Both the position numbers and the translations under genes were made by a program. DNA of 64,000 bases from Sphagnum compactum (Eukaryota; Bryophyta; Sphagnopsida; Sphagnales): NCBI GenBank assembly GCA_965153455.1, contig OZ234502.1, forward strand, positions 9,641,495 to 9,705,494, given 5' to 3'. Under the pieces are notes generated by a model, which had not been told where the DNA came from, did not search any database, and saw nothing but the letters and a program-made list of their open reading frames with translations. Shown here one piece after another: positions 11,000 through 23,117 of this stretch (position 1 is its first letter; every line of letters starts with the position of its first letter).

Positions 11000-13900
11000 T
11001 CCATTACAATATGGAGCCAATCATCCACAACAATTGTGGCATTCTTCACTACTTTTTTCACTACCATACGACCTTTTCAGGTTTCCAACACAATGCCCAA
11101 TAATTATTTACTTTTCAAAATTCATTCATTGTTTTAAAAAATCAAAGTTATAAGACAAAGAGATCTTGTCAATCATTAATAACCTTCTTTCAAATGGTGG
11201 ATGAGCTTGAAGCAAAAAGCCCCTTGGTTCCCACCAACTTTTGTATTTTGTCCTCTCTTGATGCTATTGTGTGTGCATGACTTTGTTTTTTTTTTTTCCT
11301 CTCTTCTCTCAATGTTATTAGTTTTAACTCAAGGTTATCTATTATTTTCATCTTTCCTTCAACATTGGATTTAGTTATCTCCAAATGAAAATTTTACATT
11401 TTCAAATCATGGTTTTTCATTTTCACTTTCATAATTCTCTTCTCAAGCTTTGCCTCTCTACTCATTTTCTTTGACTCCTTTTTAGAGACCTTCTTCAAAT
11501 ATGCCCACATTTATCTCATGCAAGACAACACATTTTTGATTCCCAAACCTTAATCACTATGAATGCTTCTTAAAAAGTCAAGCAATGTTGCATGGAATTT
11601 AAACACCGCATAAAATTGGTTCAATATTCAAATTTTCAACATCCAAGGGTAATTTCCTTAAATTTTGACATTTCAAATAAGTAATTTTTTAAAATTCAAC
11701 TTTTCCAAAAACAATTTAATTATGTCTAAACTTGTGAAGGAATTATGATATCTAATGAAAAAAATTGGAATTCTTTGTCATAGAAAAACCTTCAAAATCA
11801 TCAATTTTTAGCCATGTATATTTTAATTTTTAATTGCACAAAATTTTCATTTTTCATAATAGATTTTATTTTTCTTTGTATGAAAAAAATAATAGTGTTG
11901 AAATGCACACACTTTTAATCAAACCAAATCTTTAGCCAAATTTTTTGTGGGAGTATATTTTAACAACTTTTAAAAAGAAAAGTTTGACTTTCAAACTACA
12001 AAGCTTTATATAATTGTTTTCATTGTATACAAAGAAAAGCTTTGGAAGAGTTTGTAGGATTTTCAATATAGTTTTTTTCTTTAAAAGGATTTTTTGATTT
12101 TTTTTCTCACAAGGTGACATTGATTCCACATTCACAATCTCACTTATTTTTAAATGGGTACACACTAAACAAATATAAAACCATGCATCTTCTAAAGATG
12201 TTCTGCAACTTCTAAATATGCACCTTAAATATTGTGATTCTCTATTTGGTAGTTAGAAATATTGTAAGTTTTAAATTTCAAAAAGTTAGTCATTAAAGTT
12301 TAAGCTTCATCAATATTCATGACAATTATGATAGTTCAATTGCTCATGTAGCATGAAAGCAATGGAACAAGTGTTGAAAATTGACAAATTTGAACTATTT
12401 TTACTGGATATCACATTTATATGTTTTCAAGTTACCTTTGATAACTCTAAGTTCAGATTGTTCAAACTTCACACATATATCTTTCTCATGAAATATTTAT
12501 ACAATGCATACTTGAAAACAATATGTGTTATTATGAAGACCACATGTTAATATAAATGCCATTTATTCAAAATCCAATGAACATCCAACCTATTGAACCA
12601 ATTTGCTAAAATGTTTTAATATGTAGTTATTGGCAAGAAACACATTTAGGAATCTATATGGTGATGAGATACAAATGTTTTTTATTGAAAGCAATGTTTG
12701 TCTTTTCAAAATCTGAAAGTAGCTTGGGTGACTCACTATAGCCTATTGTTTTATGACAAAGGGCAACCTTATAATTTTTCCACAATTGATAAGGTGGCTA
12801 TGTCCCTTATAAGGTTGTTTTAAAAATAAGTTATTGAGTTCAAATATTATACTTGTACAAAAATGCATGTCATTAGAATGTCAACAATATAGAGGGACCA
12901 ATCTAAAACTTCAAGCAAACGAAAATGGCAACCATATTCTTAAACTTGAAATAAAAGAATGGCAACCCATTTAAAGGCTATATTTTTTAATCTTTATATC
13001 ATTTCTTGAAATGTACAAATAAAAAAGCTTACAAAGGAAAATCCCATAAGATTGATCTCTCTTTTATTCAAAACCATCCATAAGATAAGATCAAGTGATT
13101 GGGTGAACAAACAAAGTTGGTGGCTAACAAATGAATAATGAATGTAATTTGACATGAAAAGATATGGAAGGAAAAGCAAAATCAATTTGCTTTCATGACC
13201 TTGATGAAATTTGGGGAAGAAACCAATGTTGGACTAGTATATAGGTCAAACTTTAGTATCAACATAGGTATCAAATACCAAACCTAACTAGTATAAATGT
13301 ATTTTTTGATCTCGAAGAAACCACTATTGCCCTTAATAAAATAAAGCAAAATACCTCAAGCAAGATTCAACTTGACATACATTAGTTTTGAGAAATTTTT
13401 TACATTGCCACTATAACATGAATACCACAATAAATTTGACTAGTATCAATTGCAAATCAAGGAATTGGCCAAAAAGTTTTGGCTATTTCAATAGTTTGCG
13501 CTACCATGGATGTAGAATGACAAATACTTACTTCTTCATTGTGTGACCTTCTTCTATGGGCATTGCAAAGTTCTAGTCTCTTTTTCTCATTGTTAAATCT
13601 ACTAGAGTGACTACAAAAAAACAAACACAACATCCTTCAAATGGATTTACAAGGGAAAAAATTTAATGCAAGACCCATGTTAATTTCATTTAAAATTACC
13701 TTCCCAACTACTTGATATTAATAATAAATAATGGGAAAATTACCAAAGAAATATTTCAAAACCAAAATAGAAGAAAAATAAGTATTTGATTATTTTATGA
13801 TCTTTGAAAATATCATATATGGCTCGAAGGTGAAAGCACAATTAGGTGAACAATTTAGACTACCATAGTTGTAGTTTTTTTTATATTGCAAGTGAATTTA

Positions 13901-16282
13901 AAATGTAAAGTCATATTCAACATTAATATTGTCAATATTATAATTATCCATGTTGCAATAGACTTTAATGAGTTCAAAAAAATATATTGAATTCATAATG
14001 GATTTATGAAATGAAAACATTACATTCCCACAAAAAAAGTGAAAAATGTGGACTCAAAAAGTATGTCATAGTTCAAAATAAAAATTAAAAAACAAACCAC
14101 TTTCAAATGAAGAATTTAAAAATAAAATGCATTGAAAATTTCTCAATGCAAAAAAAATTCATTTTCAAAAATTTTAATTGTTGTGATTTTCGTCATTTTT
14201 TGTTGTTGTTTTTCTAATTCACATTGAAATCTTCAAGCTTTCACATGATATTTTCATCAATCGCTTGTCTAGGATATTCATAGGGTGGGTTACCAATATT
14301 TGTGACCAAAATCATAGGGGATAAATAAAAGATTTATAGTTTGATAATTATTATAATTACAAGAACTTTAACTAGTGGAAGATTATGGACTCTCAAGGGC
14401 CATTTTTAGTCATATAATTGTGCTTTCACCTCCAACCAATCTAGTATGTTAGAAAATTCATATCAATTTAACACTAAATGAAACCTAAATTGAATGGTTG
14501 ATTTACCAAATCCAATTTTATTAATTGGATGGTTGCAAGATAGGGTGGCTCATTTTCAACAAATGCAACACTCCCAAAAGTCCATATTTTAACACTAAAA
14601 TGGGAAAAAGAACTTCAAAAATTCAATGTTCAATGTGGATTATGTAGCAATTGATGAATTAATAAAGTTCCAATGAACTAAACAATTCTTTGACATACAT
14701 GTTAAGAAAAATCACCAACTCAACAAAAAATGATTGAAATAGGGTCTTTTGAAAATAGGGTTAAAATATAATCATTCAAAAGTTCATAATTATTTGTTGA
14801 TTTAAGCTTTTGTAAAACAAAATTGGGAATTCATGTTTGTTTTTCTAACATGCATCATATATTGAGTCCCTATAAGACATTTTTAAATTGAAAAGTTCAT
14901 TTGAATCTTCATTCATATTTGAAATCACAATTCACAAGTTGGAAATCTTAATCCATCAAAACAAATTCCACATTTTACCATATGTTTGTGGCATTTGAAT
15001 AAAGCACATTCTGTAGAAAGTTCAATGTGACACAAAAAATGTGTCACATTATCTTGTAATTACTTGGTTGCATATGGGACTATGAAATTTTTATGGGAAT
15101 TTTTGTGAATTATTTTTTAAAAACCAATGTTAAATTTTTTTCATCAACAAAAAATTTCACTTTTGCAAAATCAAAAAGTTGGAAAAAAAACTTGTGTGGA
15201 ATTAATAAATTATTCAATGTCCTTTTAAAGAAATCGTCTCCAACTTTTTTTTTGGTCATGAATTTTTGCACCATGGCAATAATAAAAGGTGACATGCAAA
15301 TTATCCAAAAGGATTTGAACTATCAAATCTACTTCAAAACTCTAGGGATCAATGCCTTTAATGCAACCTTCAAAAGCCATCTTCCCAATCAACAATTTAG
15401 TTTAAACCTCATTTCAATTGATTTACTTGAAGGGAAGTTACTATTTGTATATTTATGATGTCGTCTACTATTTACTAATGGGGTGATAAATAAGGTAAAA
15501 AATCCAAGGATAGATATTGGGTTACTATGCTATTTAACAATTTTGCCTTTAAAACTTTTCCCCCCAAAACTTGAGCATGGACAATTTCAAACTTTAAAGT
15601 GGAATCTAGATTCATTTGCAATAAAACATTTGGTATTATTTTCTAAAAGACAACATGTCCAAGCATGTTGATTATGTTGAAGAGGGTATTCATAATTTCT
15701 TAAAACTTTTGTCCTAGTGCAATAATGTTAAGGTCTCAAATGAATTATAACACAACTCTGAAAACAAAATGTCAATTTAAGCCCATTGTAGAATTGTCAA
15801 AATCAATTAGTCAAGAGTGCACAAAGAAAAAGATTGATGACAAGTCTAAAGATCAGCTAAATACAATGGTGAAAAGAACAAAAGAGGACACCAACATAGA
15901 GGTTAAGGTAGAGGAGACAAATGATGAGTGCAAGATTGTTATTATAAACAAGCTTTATAGTGAAAGGTACAAATTTTTTTTAATGTTACTGTTGGTTGGC
16001 TACAAACATAGCAAAATGACCAAAAACTAATAGGAATAGGATCTCATAGGTTCCCCAAGCTCACTTGAATTGTGGCTTTAGATTCACACTAACAACCTAC
16101 ACAATAACAACAAATGAGAATTTAGTCCAAACATATTTCTTTGATTTTTAAATGTATTATTTGAAACTTGGAAGACAAAAAAACATGTTTTTGACACATA
16201 TCTAGAAGTTCACAACATGTATACAACACTATTCCTAAATCTTGAGAATGGTTAACTATAAATGTTGTTTTCAATGTTATAA
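11000..16282. other. AT-rich intergenic desert, no gene seen
   Basis: Long runs of A and T, frequent TTTTCAAAATTT-like words and no open frame with a recognisable domain. The longest frames (for example 15093-15458) are rich in Phe, Lys, Asn and Leu, as expected from AT-rich noise. Confidence 0.7.
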
Positions 16283-16285
16283 GAG

Positions 16286-18530
16286 CACTACAAGAAATCC
16301 CCATCTTTTTGACCAAGAATTTTGGTAAAAAAAACCCCATGTATGGTCTGTTTGCCCCCATGTCCAACTTGACCAAAATGCCATTTTGGACAAGTCGATT
16401 TGGACCCGACCATTTTGACAGGGTCTTTTTGACTGGGTTTTTTTTACTAAGTTTTTTTTATTGAACCATCGTGACATAATATAATTTGGGTAGCAACTAG
16501 AAATATATATTATTTAATATTAATATGAAAATATTAATTAACAAATTAATTACCCTACCTACCTTACTCTACCTTATCCTAACCTACCTACATAATTAAT
16601 AAACCTAATAATTTAATGCCAAAAATAATTTATTTATTTACCTACCAACCCTATGTCCTAAGCCTAGGCTAGGCGACCTAATTTAACCACCTAAGTTAGA
16701 CCAAGGCTAGGCAGTCTAGTAGGCTTTGTAACCTAGGCTACCTAATTAAGTCACTTAAGTAGCCAAGGTAGCCTAGGTTGCAAGTGTGAAAACTTGTACT
16801 CCTCACCTCCAAATTGAGGAATCAAGTCACCAACCATTGCACCACCACTGCATAAGGTGATTTTTTTTGGACAACATATTGTAATTAACTTCCATGTTCA
16901 TTTTTTCAACATATGGCATTAAATGAACTTGAATTTTTTTACACTACTTACATAAATAGGTAGGTTATAGGTAACTAGGTTGGTAGGAGGTAGTTATTAA
17001 TAAATGCATGTATTTAGGTAACATATAAGTTGTAGTTTATTAAACCTTATAAGGTACCTATTAGGACTATGCATATACCTACCTATGCCTATGTTATTTA
17101 ATAGGTTATGTAGGTAGTTATATTAACCTATTGTTGATAAATCTAGCCTAGCCATATAAAGTAAGTAGTTTAACTTATTAAATAGGTATAAGGTTAAGCG
17201 ACCTACCCAATACTAGGCTAGGTTACCCACATAGTAACCTAAGTGGCCTAGCCTAGGTTAATTACATACCTACCTAGTAGGCCTAAGTGGCTTAGGTAGC
17301 CTAGGTTAGGTTATGTACCTACCTAATAGGCTTAGGTTAGGCTAACCTAAGCTACCTAAACTATGTACCTACTAATAGGCCTAGGTTAGGCTAATTTAGT
17401 TTACCTAAGTTATGTACCTACCTGATAGGTTTACATAGTTTAAATTAGGCTACGTACTTACCTAAATAGCCTAGGTTAGGCTATGTACTTACCTAAATAG
17501 CCTAAGTTAGGCTATGTACTTACCTAGTAAGCTTAGGTTAAGCTACCTACTTTATACGCCTAGGTCGTTTAAACTAGGTTACATATGTATTTAGTAGGCT
17601 TAAGTGGCCTAAGTTAAGCTACCTACTTTATACGCCTAGGTCGTTTAAACTAGGTTACATATGTATTTAGTAGGCTTATGTGGCCTAAATTAAGCTACTT
17701 ACCTTGTAAGCTTAAGTGGCCTAAGTTAAACTACTTACCTTGTAGGCTTAAGTGGCTTACGTTATGTAAGTAATTACCAAGTAGATTTCCATAACCTAGG
17801 TTGAGGTACCTTATACCTAGTAGGCCTAGGCGGCCTGAACTACTTACTTAGCTAGTAGGATAAGCTATTTACCTACTAGGCCAAGGTGGCCTATGTTATT
17901 TATTTAGTAGGCCTAGGTTACATACCTATAGTAGGCCTAGGTTAGTAGGCTACTTACATGGCTAATAAGTCTACTTAATAAGCCTAGGTCACCTATAATA
18001 CCTACCTAGAAAGCTTACACTACCTAGTTATAAGCTACTTAGTAATCCTAGGCTATGTCATAAGTAACCTATTAGATAGGTTTAAGTTAGGCTACTAGTT
18101 AGGTTATTACTTATAAACAAATAACCTACTAGCTTATTAATTATTCTAAGCTAGATAGGTAGTTTAGGCCTAGCCTAACCTATTAATTATGTTAGGTTAG
18201 GTAAGTAGCTTAGGCTTAACAAGTAGACTCACTCATTAAATGAATATGGTTCATTTGACTAAGTGTCAAATCATAATGGTCAATTTGACTAAGGCTCAAA
18301 TCAAGATGGCCAATTTGACTAAACCATGGCCATTTTGATGGACATTTGTCCATTTTGACCATATCTATGACTTGACACTTGGTCAAAAAAATCACTTTAG
18401 TGAAATGTATTGATAAAATGTAACATGCGTTTTTCATGCCCCATACTTTTAGTCAAAATGGACATACCTTTTGGTCAATGTGTACACTTGGTCAAGTTGG
18501 CCTTTTAAAAAGTTGCATTTTCTTGTAGTG
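16286..18530. mobile_element. Non-autonomous CACTA (En/Spm-type) DNA transposon, 2245 bp
   Basis: The left end reads CACTACAAGAAATCCCC and the right end, read on the minus strand, CACTACAAGAAAATGC, so the first 12 bases are perfect terminal inverted repeats starting with the diagnostic CACTA. The element is flanked by GAG on both sides (16283-16285 and 18531-18533), the 3-bp target duplication expected of this superfamily. Subterminal regions (about 16310-16470 and 18240-18510) carry many TTGACCA/TGGTCA and CATTTTG words in both orientations, like the subterminal binding sites of En/Spm. The interior is a repetitive CCTAGG/TAGG-rich sequence. No transposase frame is present, so it would need help to move. 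Confidence 0.92.
16640..18215. repeat. CCTAGG / CTACCTA-rich degenerate array inside the CACTA element
   Basis: The interior is built from variants of GGCCTAGGTTAGGCTACCTA and its complement, interspersed with TACCTACC words. It contains a near-perfect tandem duplication with a 76-base period (from 17538 and again from 17614). The word CCTAGG is its own reverse complement, so the region could form many local hairpins. No open reading frame is maintained. Confidence 0.8.
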
Positions 18531-19289
18531 GAGATTTCTACTAGGATTTAACATTTTCAAAGGTAAAAGAATTAAAGACAATTACATGTATGGTTGTGCA
18601 AAAAAAAGGCATGGATGACTTATTTTCTGTTCAAGGAGTTCTTTTCATTTTTTATCAAATCAATCCACGATGGCATATCCTAATTTAATCACCATTTACT
18701 TATCCTAAACGAACATGGTTCACATGTCACTATAAAAGCTATAGAACATGCATCACAGTTTGGCTTGGACATGGTCATTTTGCATGCCCACACTTCATGC
18801 ATTACAACTTCTAGACATGAATTATTTCAGGCCATTCAAGTTTGCCTTCAAGAAAGAAAGAAATAGTAGCATGGTTAGAAACAATTATCTAGAACCAAGC
18901 AAGATAACACTAACTAGCTGGGTTAACAAAGCACTTGACTAATCCTTGTCCAAACAAAACATGTTGAGTGGGTTTAGGGCAATAGGGGTTTGACCACTAA
19001 ATCCTAAGGCTATGGATGCAAAATAATCCTTTAATAAAGCTTGGTCTAAAGCATAGGTCAAGGCAATAGGAGAAAGGTTTCATTGCAATATTCACGCTAG
19101 TTGTAAAACTAATCTAGCTGGGAATACAAATGGTAATTGTAACATTTTTATAGAAGCCTAGAAAGAAGTTAAAGTAAGGACAAAATGTAGGATGCTTATA
19201 AAGCTAAGGGCATGTTGCAGCAAGTTTATGACATTCCATACTTGAATAATACCCAAGAAAATAAAAAAGGGGGGTTATGGGGGGGGGGG

Positions 19290-19890
19290 AAGGATTTGAG
19301 CAAAAGGAGTTTGAGGAAAGAGAGAAAAGGATCAGAGCGAATTGTAGGAGTTCAAAGAGAAAGAGAAGGATTAAAACAGGAGGAACTTGAGAATAAAGAG
19401 AAGGATTAGAACAAACAACATGTGGAATTCAAGTTCGAACTTGAAGAGAGAGAAAAGGACTAGGGCAAGTAGCAACTTGAACTCGAGCTCAAGCTTGAGG
19501 AGAAAGAAAAAAGGACTAAGGTAGGCAGCAACTTGAGTTGGAGCTCAAGCTCGAGGAAAAAGAGAAAAGGACTAGGGAAGTCAATAGGAGGAGCTCAAAC
19601 ATGAGCTTGAAGAGAAAAACAGGACCATCACAAGTAACAAGGGAAGCTTAAAGAGAGAGAAAAGGACTAGAGCATGAGGAGTTTAAGGAAAGAGAGAAAG
19701 ATTGGAATAAAAGGAGCTCGATGAGAGAGAAAAGGACCAAAGCAGGAGCTCGAGGAGAGAGAGAGAAAATGACCATTGCGGGCAGCAATAAGAGTTCAAA
19801 GAGAAAAAATACCAAGCCAAGTAGTAGGAAAAGCTCAAGCTCTTGCTCAAAGAAAGAGAGAAAAACCAAACTTGCAACACAACAACTTTC
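19290..19890 (+). repeat. Purine-rich degenerate repeats of a GAGAGAGAAAAGGACTAG-like unit
   Basis: The plus strand is almost all purine, with repeated GAGAAAAGGACTA, GAGCTCAAGCTTGAGG and GCAACTTGA words spaced roughly 50-70 bases apart. Translated, it gives Glu/Lys/Arg-rich charged helix-like peptides interrupted by stops. It could be the remnant of a coiled-coil coding exon or simple-sequence expansion. The pyrimidine-rich opposite strand gives spurious Ser/Leu/Phe frames. Confidence 0.6.
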
Positions 19891-20649
19891 ATTCCTTACA
19901 TAACGTTCAAATGTTGTGCTCCATATCGTCATCACACACAAGGCAAGCATGAACATGGACAAGAAGCAAATCCAAAGCAAAAACAAGTCAAACATCGGTG
20001 AACCCTGCAAAGAGAAGCAACCACATGAATGAGCTCAAAAGGCTCAGCTCCAATTGCACTTCTTGACCTCCAAGTGTAAACATCGCCATTGCAAAGTTGC
20101 TGAACATTAAGGATTGGACCAAAGGGAGATGACCAGAGGAAATGAAAGAGAGATCGTAATGGGAAGCCCAACGGTGCCTCCAAGTGTTGAGGGAGTTAGG
20201 CTTAACATTGTGGGAATTAGGGCTTAGAGAACAAAGGAACACCCATCACTGTGGATGTGAAACCCTATTTGAAAATTTTGATCCCAACCATTGATGGTTG
20301 ATGTACAATTTTAAATAAAAATTTTGTTTATTTTTTCCTTCATTCAATTTTGATTCTAAAGACATGTGGTGTTTACTTTTCATCAACCTTGATTATGAAA
20401 ATAGGATCAAAGGTGTTTAGTCATAGGGAGTCTTCTGTTTGTTAGCTAATTTTTCCAATAGCTAAGGGTGTTTGACTTTGGGACATGATATCTGGTTCAT
20501 TTTTCATTCAAATGACAAGCAATAAACGGTGTTGGGAGCACCAAAAGGTGCTTTACAATTCATCTTTGGACTCCATGGTCAATCGAGCTACTCCCTAAGC
20601 ACCTAAACTCTCTAAACCCTTAGGTGTTCACTTATGGGCTGTTCTACCC

Positions 20650-20760
20650 TAGATTAATTAAAATTAGAGAACCAAGTATCTTAATTTCCTAAAGGAGTAG
20701 ATCACTAATTAAATTAGACAACCAAGCAACTGAATGCCCTAAAAGAGTAAACTAATTAGG
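20650..20760. repeat. Two degenerate copies of a 50-base unit
   Basis: Two adjacent stretches share AATTAAATTAGA(G/C)AACCAAG followed by AATTTCCTAAAGGAGTA or ATGCCCTAAAAGAGTA. They lie just upstream of the putative core promoter of the RanBPM-like gene. Confidence 0.55.
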
Positions 20761-20787
20761 TCACCATGTAATTTCACCAGTCATGGA

Positions 20788-20796
20788 CTATAAAAA
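20788..20796 (+). promoter_or_regulatory. Candidate TATA box for the RanBPM-like gene
   Basis: CTATAAAAA lies about 700 bases upstream of the start codon and about 25-35 bases before the inverted repeat at 20821-20860. A start of transcription near 20820-20830 would give a leader of about 670 nucleotides. Based only on the TATA match and position. Confidence 0.35.
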
Positions 20797-20820
20797 TTAG
20801 GCAGCGTAGAGATCGGGGTA

Positions 20821-20860
20821 CGTACGCTGTACACTACTCTAGGGTGGTGTAATACGTACG
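20821..20860. repeat. Imperfect inverted repeat at the presumed transcription start
   Basis: A 17-base left arm (CGTACGCTGTACACTAC, 20821-20837) pairs with the right arm (20844-20860) at 14 of 17 positions around a 6-base loop, TCTAGG. The sequence TACGTACGC also occurs on both sides as a direct repeat. It sits about 25 bases after the TATA-like box. Confidence 0.6.
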
Positions 20861-21018
20861 CAGTAGGAAAATTTCAATAGAACCTGGAGGATGAATGACA
20901 TCCACGAAGTGGTAGCCTAGTTCACATAATCGAACACTCCACCTCCCACAGAAGAGACGCCGCCGGCTCCTCTCCAAGGCCTGAATGTTGCAGAGCGATC
21001 CCGTGTAGGATGCGGCCG

Positions 21019-21075
21019 CACTTCACGCGCGCGCTCCGTTTTTGTGTGAGCGTGTTTCTACGCGCGCGCGCGCGG
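21019..21075. repeat. CG-dinucleotide-rich island in the RanBPM-like leader/promoter
   Basis: Two (CG)n runs, ACGCGCGCGC near 21027 and ACGCGCGCGCGCGCG near 21060, stand out in a window that is otherwise poor in CG. They lie 420-470 bases upstream of the start codon. Confidence 0.7.
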
Positions 21076-21493
21076 GTGCTTCTGCTTCTTTTTTCTTCTT
21101 TTATTTTCTGATGGCTTCTGATCTGCAAATGCATCTTATGGTATTTTGATCACCCATGAGGCTGTGACGTGAAAGTTCTCCAAAAATTTCAAACTTTGAA
21201 ACCAATCTTTTGGCCTCATTTGTGAGGAGAGTGGGTGCAATTACAGCGCGGAGTGATGATTTGTGGCTGTGCTTGCGGTGTGCAGATGGTGTGAGAGAGA
21301 CAGAGACAGAGAGAGGGAGAGTGGAGTGGGAAGCAGAGTGGACACGACAAAGTTGGTAAAACTGGCGTCTTTGAAAATAGAAAGCGGAGTAGGAGGGAGA
21401 GGGGGTGGGGGTGGAGGAAGGATTTTGGGTGGTGGTGGTGGTGGTGGGAGGTGGAGAGGAGGGGTACAGAGGAAGGGACTGATATCGTCGTTT

Positions 21494-22825
21494 ATGCAGC
21501 GAGGAGGACGAGGGGACGGGGACGATGAGATGGAGGAGGAAGAGGAGGCACCCACGCATCTGAACACCAGCACCTGCGGTCATTTTTTGGTGATCACCAC
21601 GGACAAGCTTTGTGCCAAGTATACGGGAGAAGGGCTTCACGGCAACGATGTGGGTGCCATCCAAGGGAATCAGGCAGCGCCGTGCCATCGGTTGCTGTAC
21701 TATTTCGAGATCACTGTGAAGGATCGCGGGCTTAAGGGTTACATCGGCATCGGCTTCACGGACGAGCATTTCAGGAACAGCCGGCAGCCCGGCTGGGAGC
21801 CCAATAGCTATGGCTACCACGGCGATGACGGTAAGCTCTACCATGGCCAAGGGAAGCGAGATGTCTTTGGGCCGACCTTCACCACTGGGGATACTGTTGG
21901 CGCGGGTATCAATTATGCTTCCCAAGAGATTTTCTTCACCAAGAACGGGAAGATGGTGGGTGCGACCTCGAAAGATGTGAAAACCGCCTTGTATCCCACC
22001 ATCGGGCTTCACAGCCCTAACGAGAAAGTGGAAGTGAATTTCGGGCAGCGGCAGTTTGTGTATGATGTGGAGGCGCTGGTGCAAGAAGAGCGAGAGCGCA
22101 GGCACAGGGCAGTGGAGAATGTGCACCTGCCTCCCAGCGCAAGCCACAGCATTGTGCGTGCCTACTTGTTGCATTACGGCTACCACGACACGCTTGCGGC
22201 CTTTGATGCCGCAAGTGGCGGCTCCTTCCCTCCCGTGGTTTTCACGCCACACGAAGATGGAAATAATGGCACTCTTGATGACGATACTTTTGCACTGGAT
22301 CAACGCAAGGTATTGCGACGGCTGGCCAGGGATGGTGACGTTGATAGTGTGTTTGCAAAATTGCGGGAATGGTATCCTCAGCAACTACAGCAGGAGCATG
22401 ATTCCAACATCATCTTCCTTCTTCACTGCCAAAAGTTCATAGAATTGGTCAAGTCAGGTATGCTGGAGGGAGCAGTGACATATGCAAGAACAGAGCTTGC
22501 ACACTTTTTTGGAGCTTCTCTAGATCAGGATTTGCATTTACAGGATTGCTTAGCCTTGCTTGCTTATGAGCGGCCACAAGAATCACCTATGGCCTATCTT
22601 CTCCACTTTGGCCAGCGCGAGGTGGTAGCAGATGCTGTTAATGCTTTTGTTCTGGCCACCAATCCCTCTCTCCTCGCATCTGGAAAATCTCCCCAATCCG
22701 GGCTGGAGAAGCTACTAAGACAGCTCACAGCCTGCCATGTCGAGAAGCGCTTATTGAATGGAGGGCAAGGAGAAGTGTTCAGTCTGCACCGAATATTGCA
22801 GGGAGGTAAGGATGGTGGCTGGTAG
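21494..22825 (+). CDS. RanBPM-like SPRY-LisH-CTLH-CRA protein, intronless
   Basis: A single open frame gives 443 residues. The frame is open further upstream, but the first in-frame ATG is at 21494, after a GA- and G-rich leader. A SPRY domain spans about residues 65-190 (RLLYYFEITV, RQPGWEPNSYGYHGDDG, FGPTFTTGDTVGAGINYASQ, FFTKNGKMVG, VNFGQRQF). A LisH motif is at 218-245 (SIVRAYLLHYGYHDTLAAF), CTLH at 270-327 (HDSNIIFLLHCQKFIELVK), and CRA follows to about 430 (DCLALLAYERPQESPMAYLL). By family, RanBPM proteins scaffold the CTLH/GID ubiquitin ligase in nucleus and cytoplasm; SPRY binds partners, and LisH/CTLH/CRA drive oligomerisation. Length is near that of plant homologues. The sterol isomerase gene converges on it from downstream. 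The lack of introns is odd for this family and suggests an old retrocopy or intron loss; the frame and all domains are intact. Confidence 0.92.
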   Translation: MQRGGRGDGDDEMEEEEEAPTHLNTSTCGHFLVITTDKLCAKYTGEGLHGNDVGAIQGNQAAPCHRLLYYFEITVKDRGLKGYIGIGFTDEHFRNSRQPGWEPNSYGYHGDDGKLYHGQGKRDVFGPTFTTGDTVGAGINYASQEIFFTKNGKMVGATSKDVKTALYPTIGLHSPNEKVEVNFGQRQFVYDVEALVQEERERRHRAVENVHLPPSASHSIVRAYLLHYGYHDTLAAFDAASGGSFPPVVFTPHEDGNNGTLDDDTFALDQRKVLRRLARDGDVDSVFAKLREWYPQQLQQEHDSNIIFLLHCQKFIELVKSGMLEGAVTYARTELAHFFGASLDQDLHLQDCLALLAYERPQESPMAYLLHFGQREVVADAVNAFVLATNPSLLASGKSPQSGLEKLLRQLTACHVEKRLLNGGQGEVFSLHRILQGGKDGGW

Positions 22826-23117
22826 TTTGGACAAATAGCAAACTGAATGGATCAATGAAGATGATCAAACCCTCTCTTTCTTACAATACTCTTCTCTTCG
22901 CTTTCTGCAATTGTTGAGTTTTGCAAATTGGAGAATTGTGGAGTTTTTGCAAGTGAGAGAGGAAGCAAAAGTTTCAAGGGATTGAGGGGAGGGAGGGGAC
23001 TTAGACTGGGCGGTGACCTAAAAGGGTGTTAATTATATTCAATGAAATCACATAGGAAACATTCTGCAAAGCTCAGGTCTCTTTGAAATCAAAGACATGA
23101 CTCATAGTTGAGCTGTG

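Noticed and set aside
15093-15458. A 121-codon plus-strand frame
   Set aside because: Composition (Phe, Lys, Asn, Leu) matches AT-rich random sequence, and no domain or splice context is visible.
16640-18215. CCTAGG-rich stretch considered as a CRISPR array or centromeric satellite
   Set aside because: Repeats are degenerate with no constant spacers, and the whole stretch sits inside a transposon with CACTA ends.
21263-21493. N-terminal extension of the RanBPM-like frame
   Set aside because: The frame is open but begins with GTG, has no ATG before 21494, and encodes low-complexity Gly/Arg/Glu runs from leader sequence.
21101-22384. A 427-codon open frame on the minus strand
   Set aside because: It lies opposite the RanBPM-like gene, has no recognisable domain, and is rich in Ser/Pro/Thr runs that mirror the G-rich leader. 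It is a shadow of the true gene.
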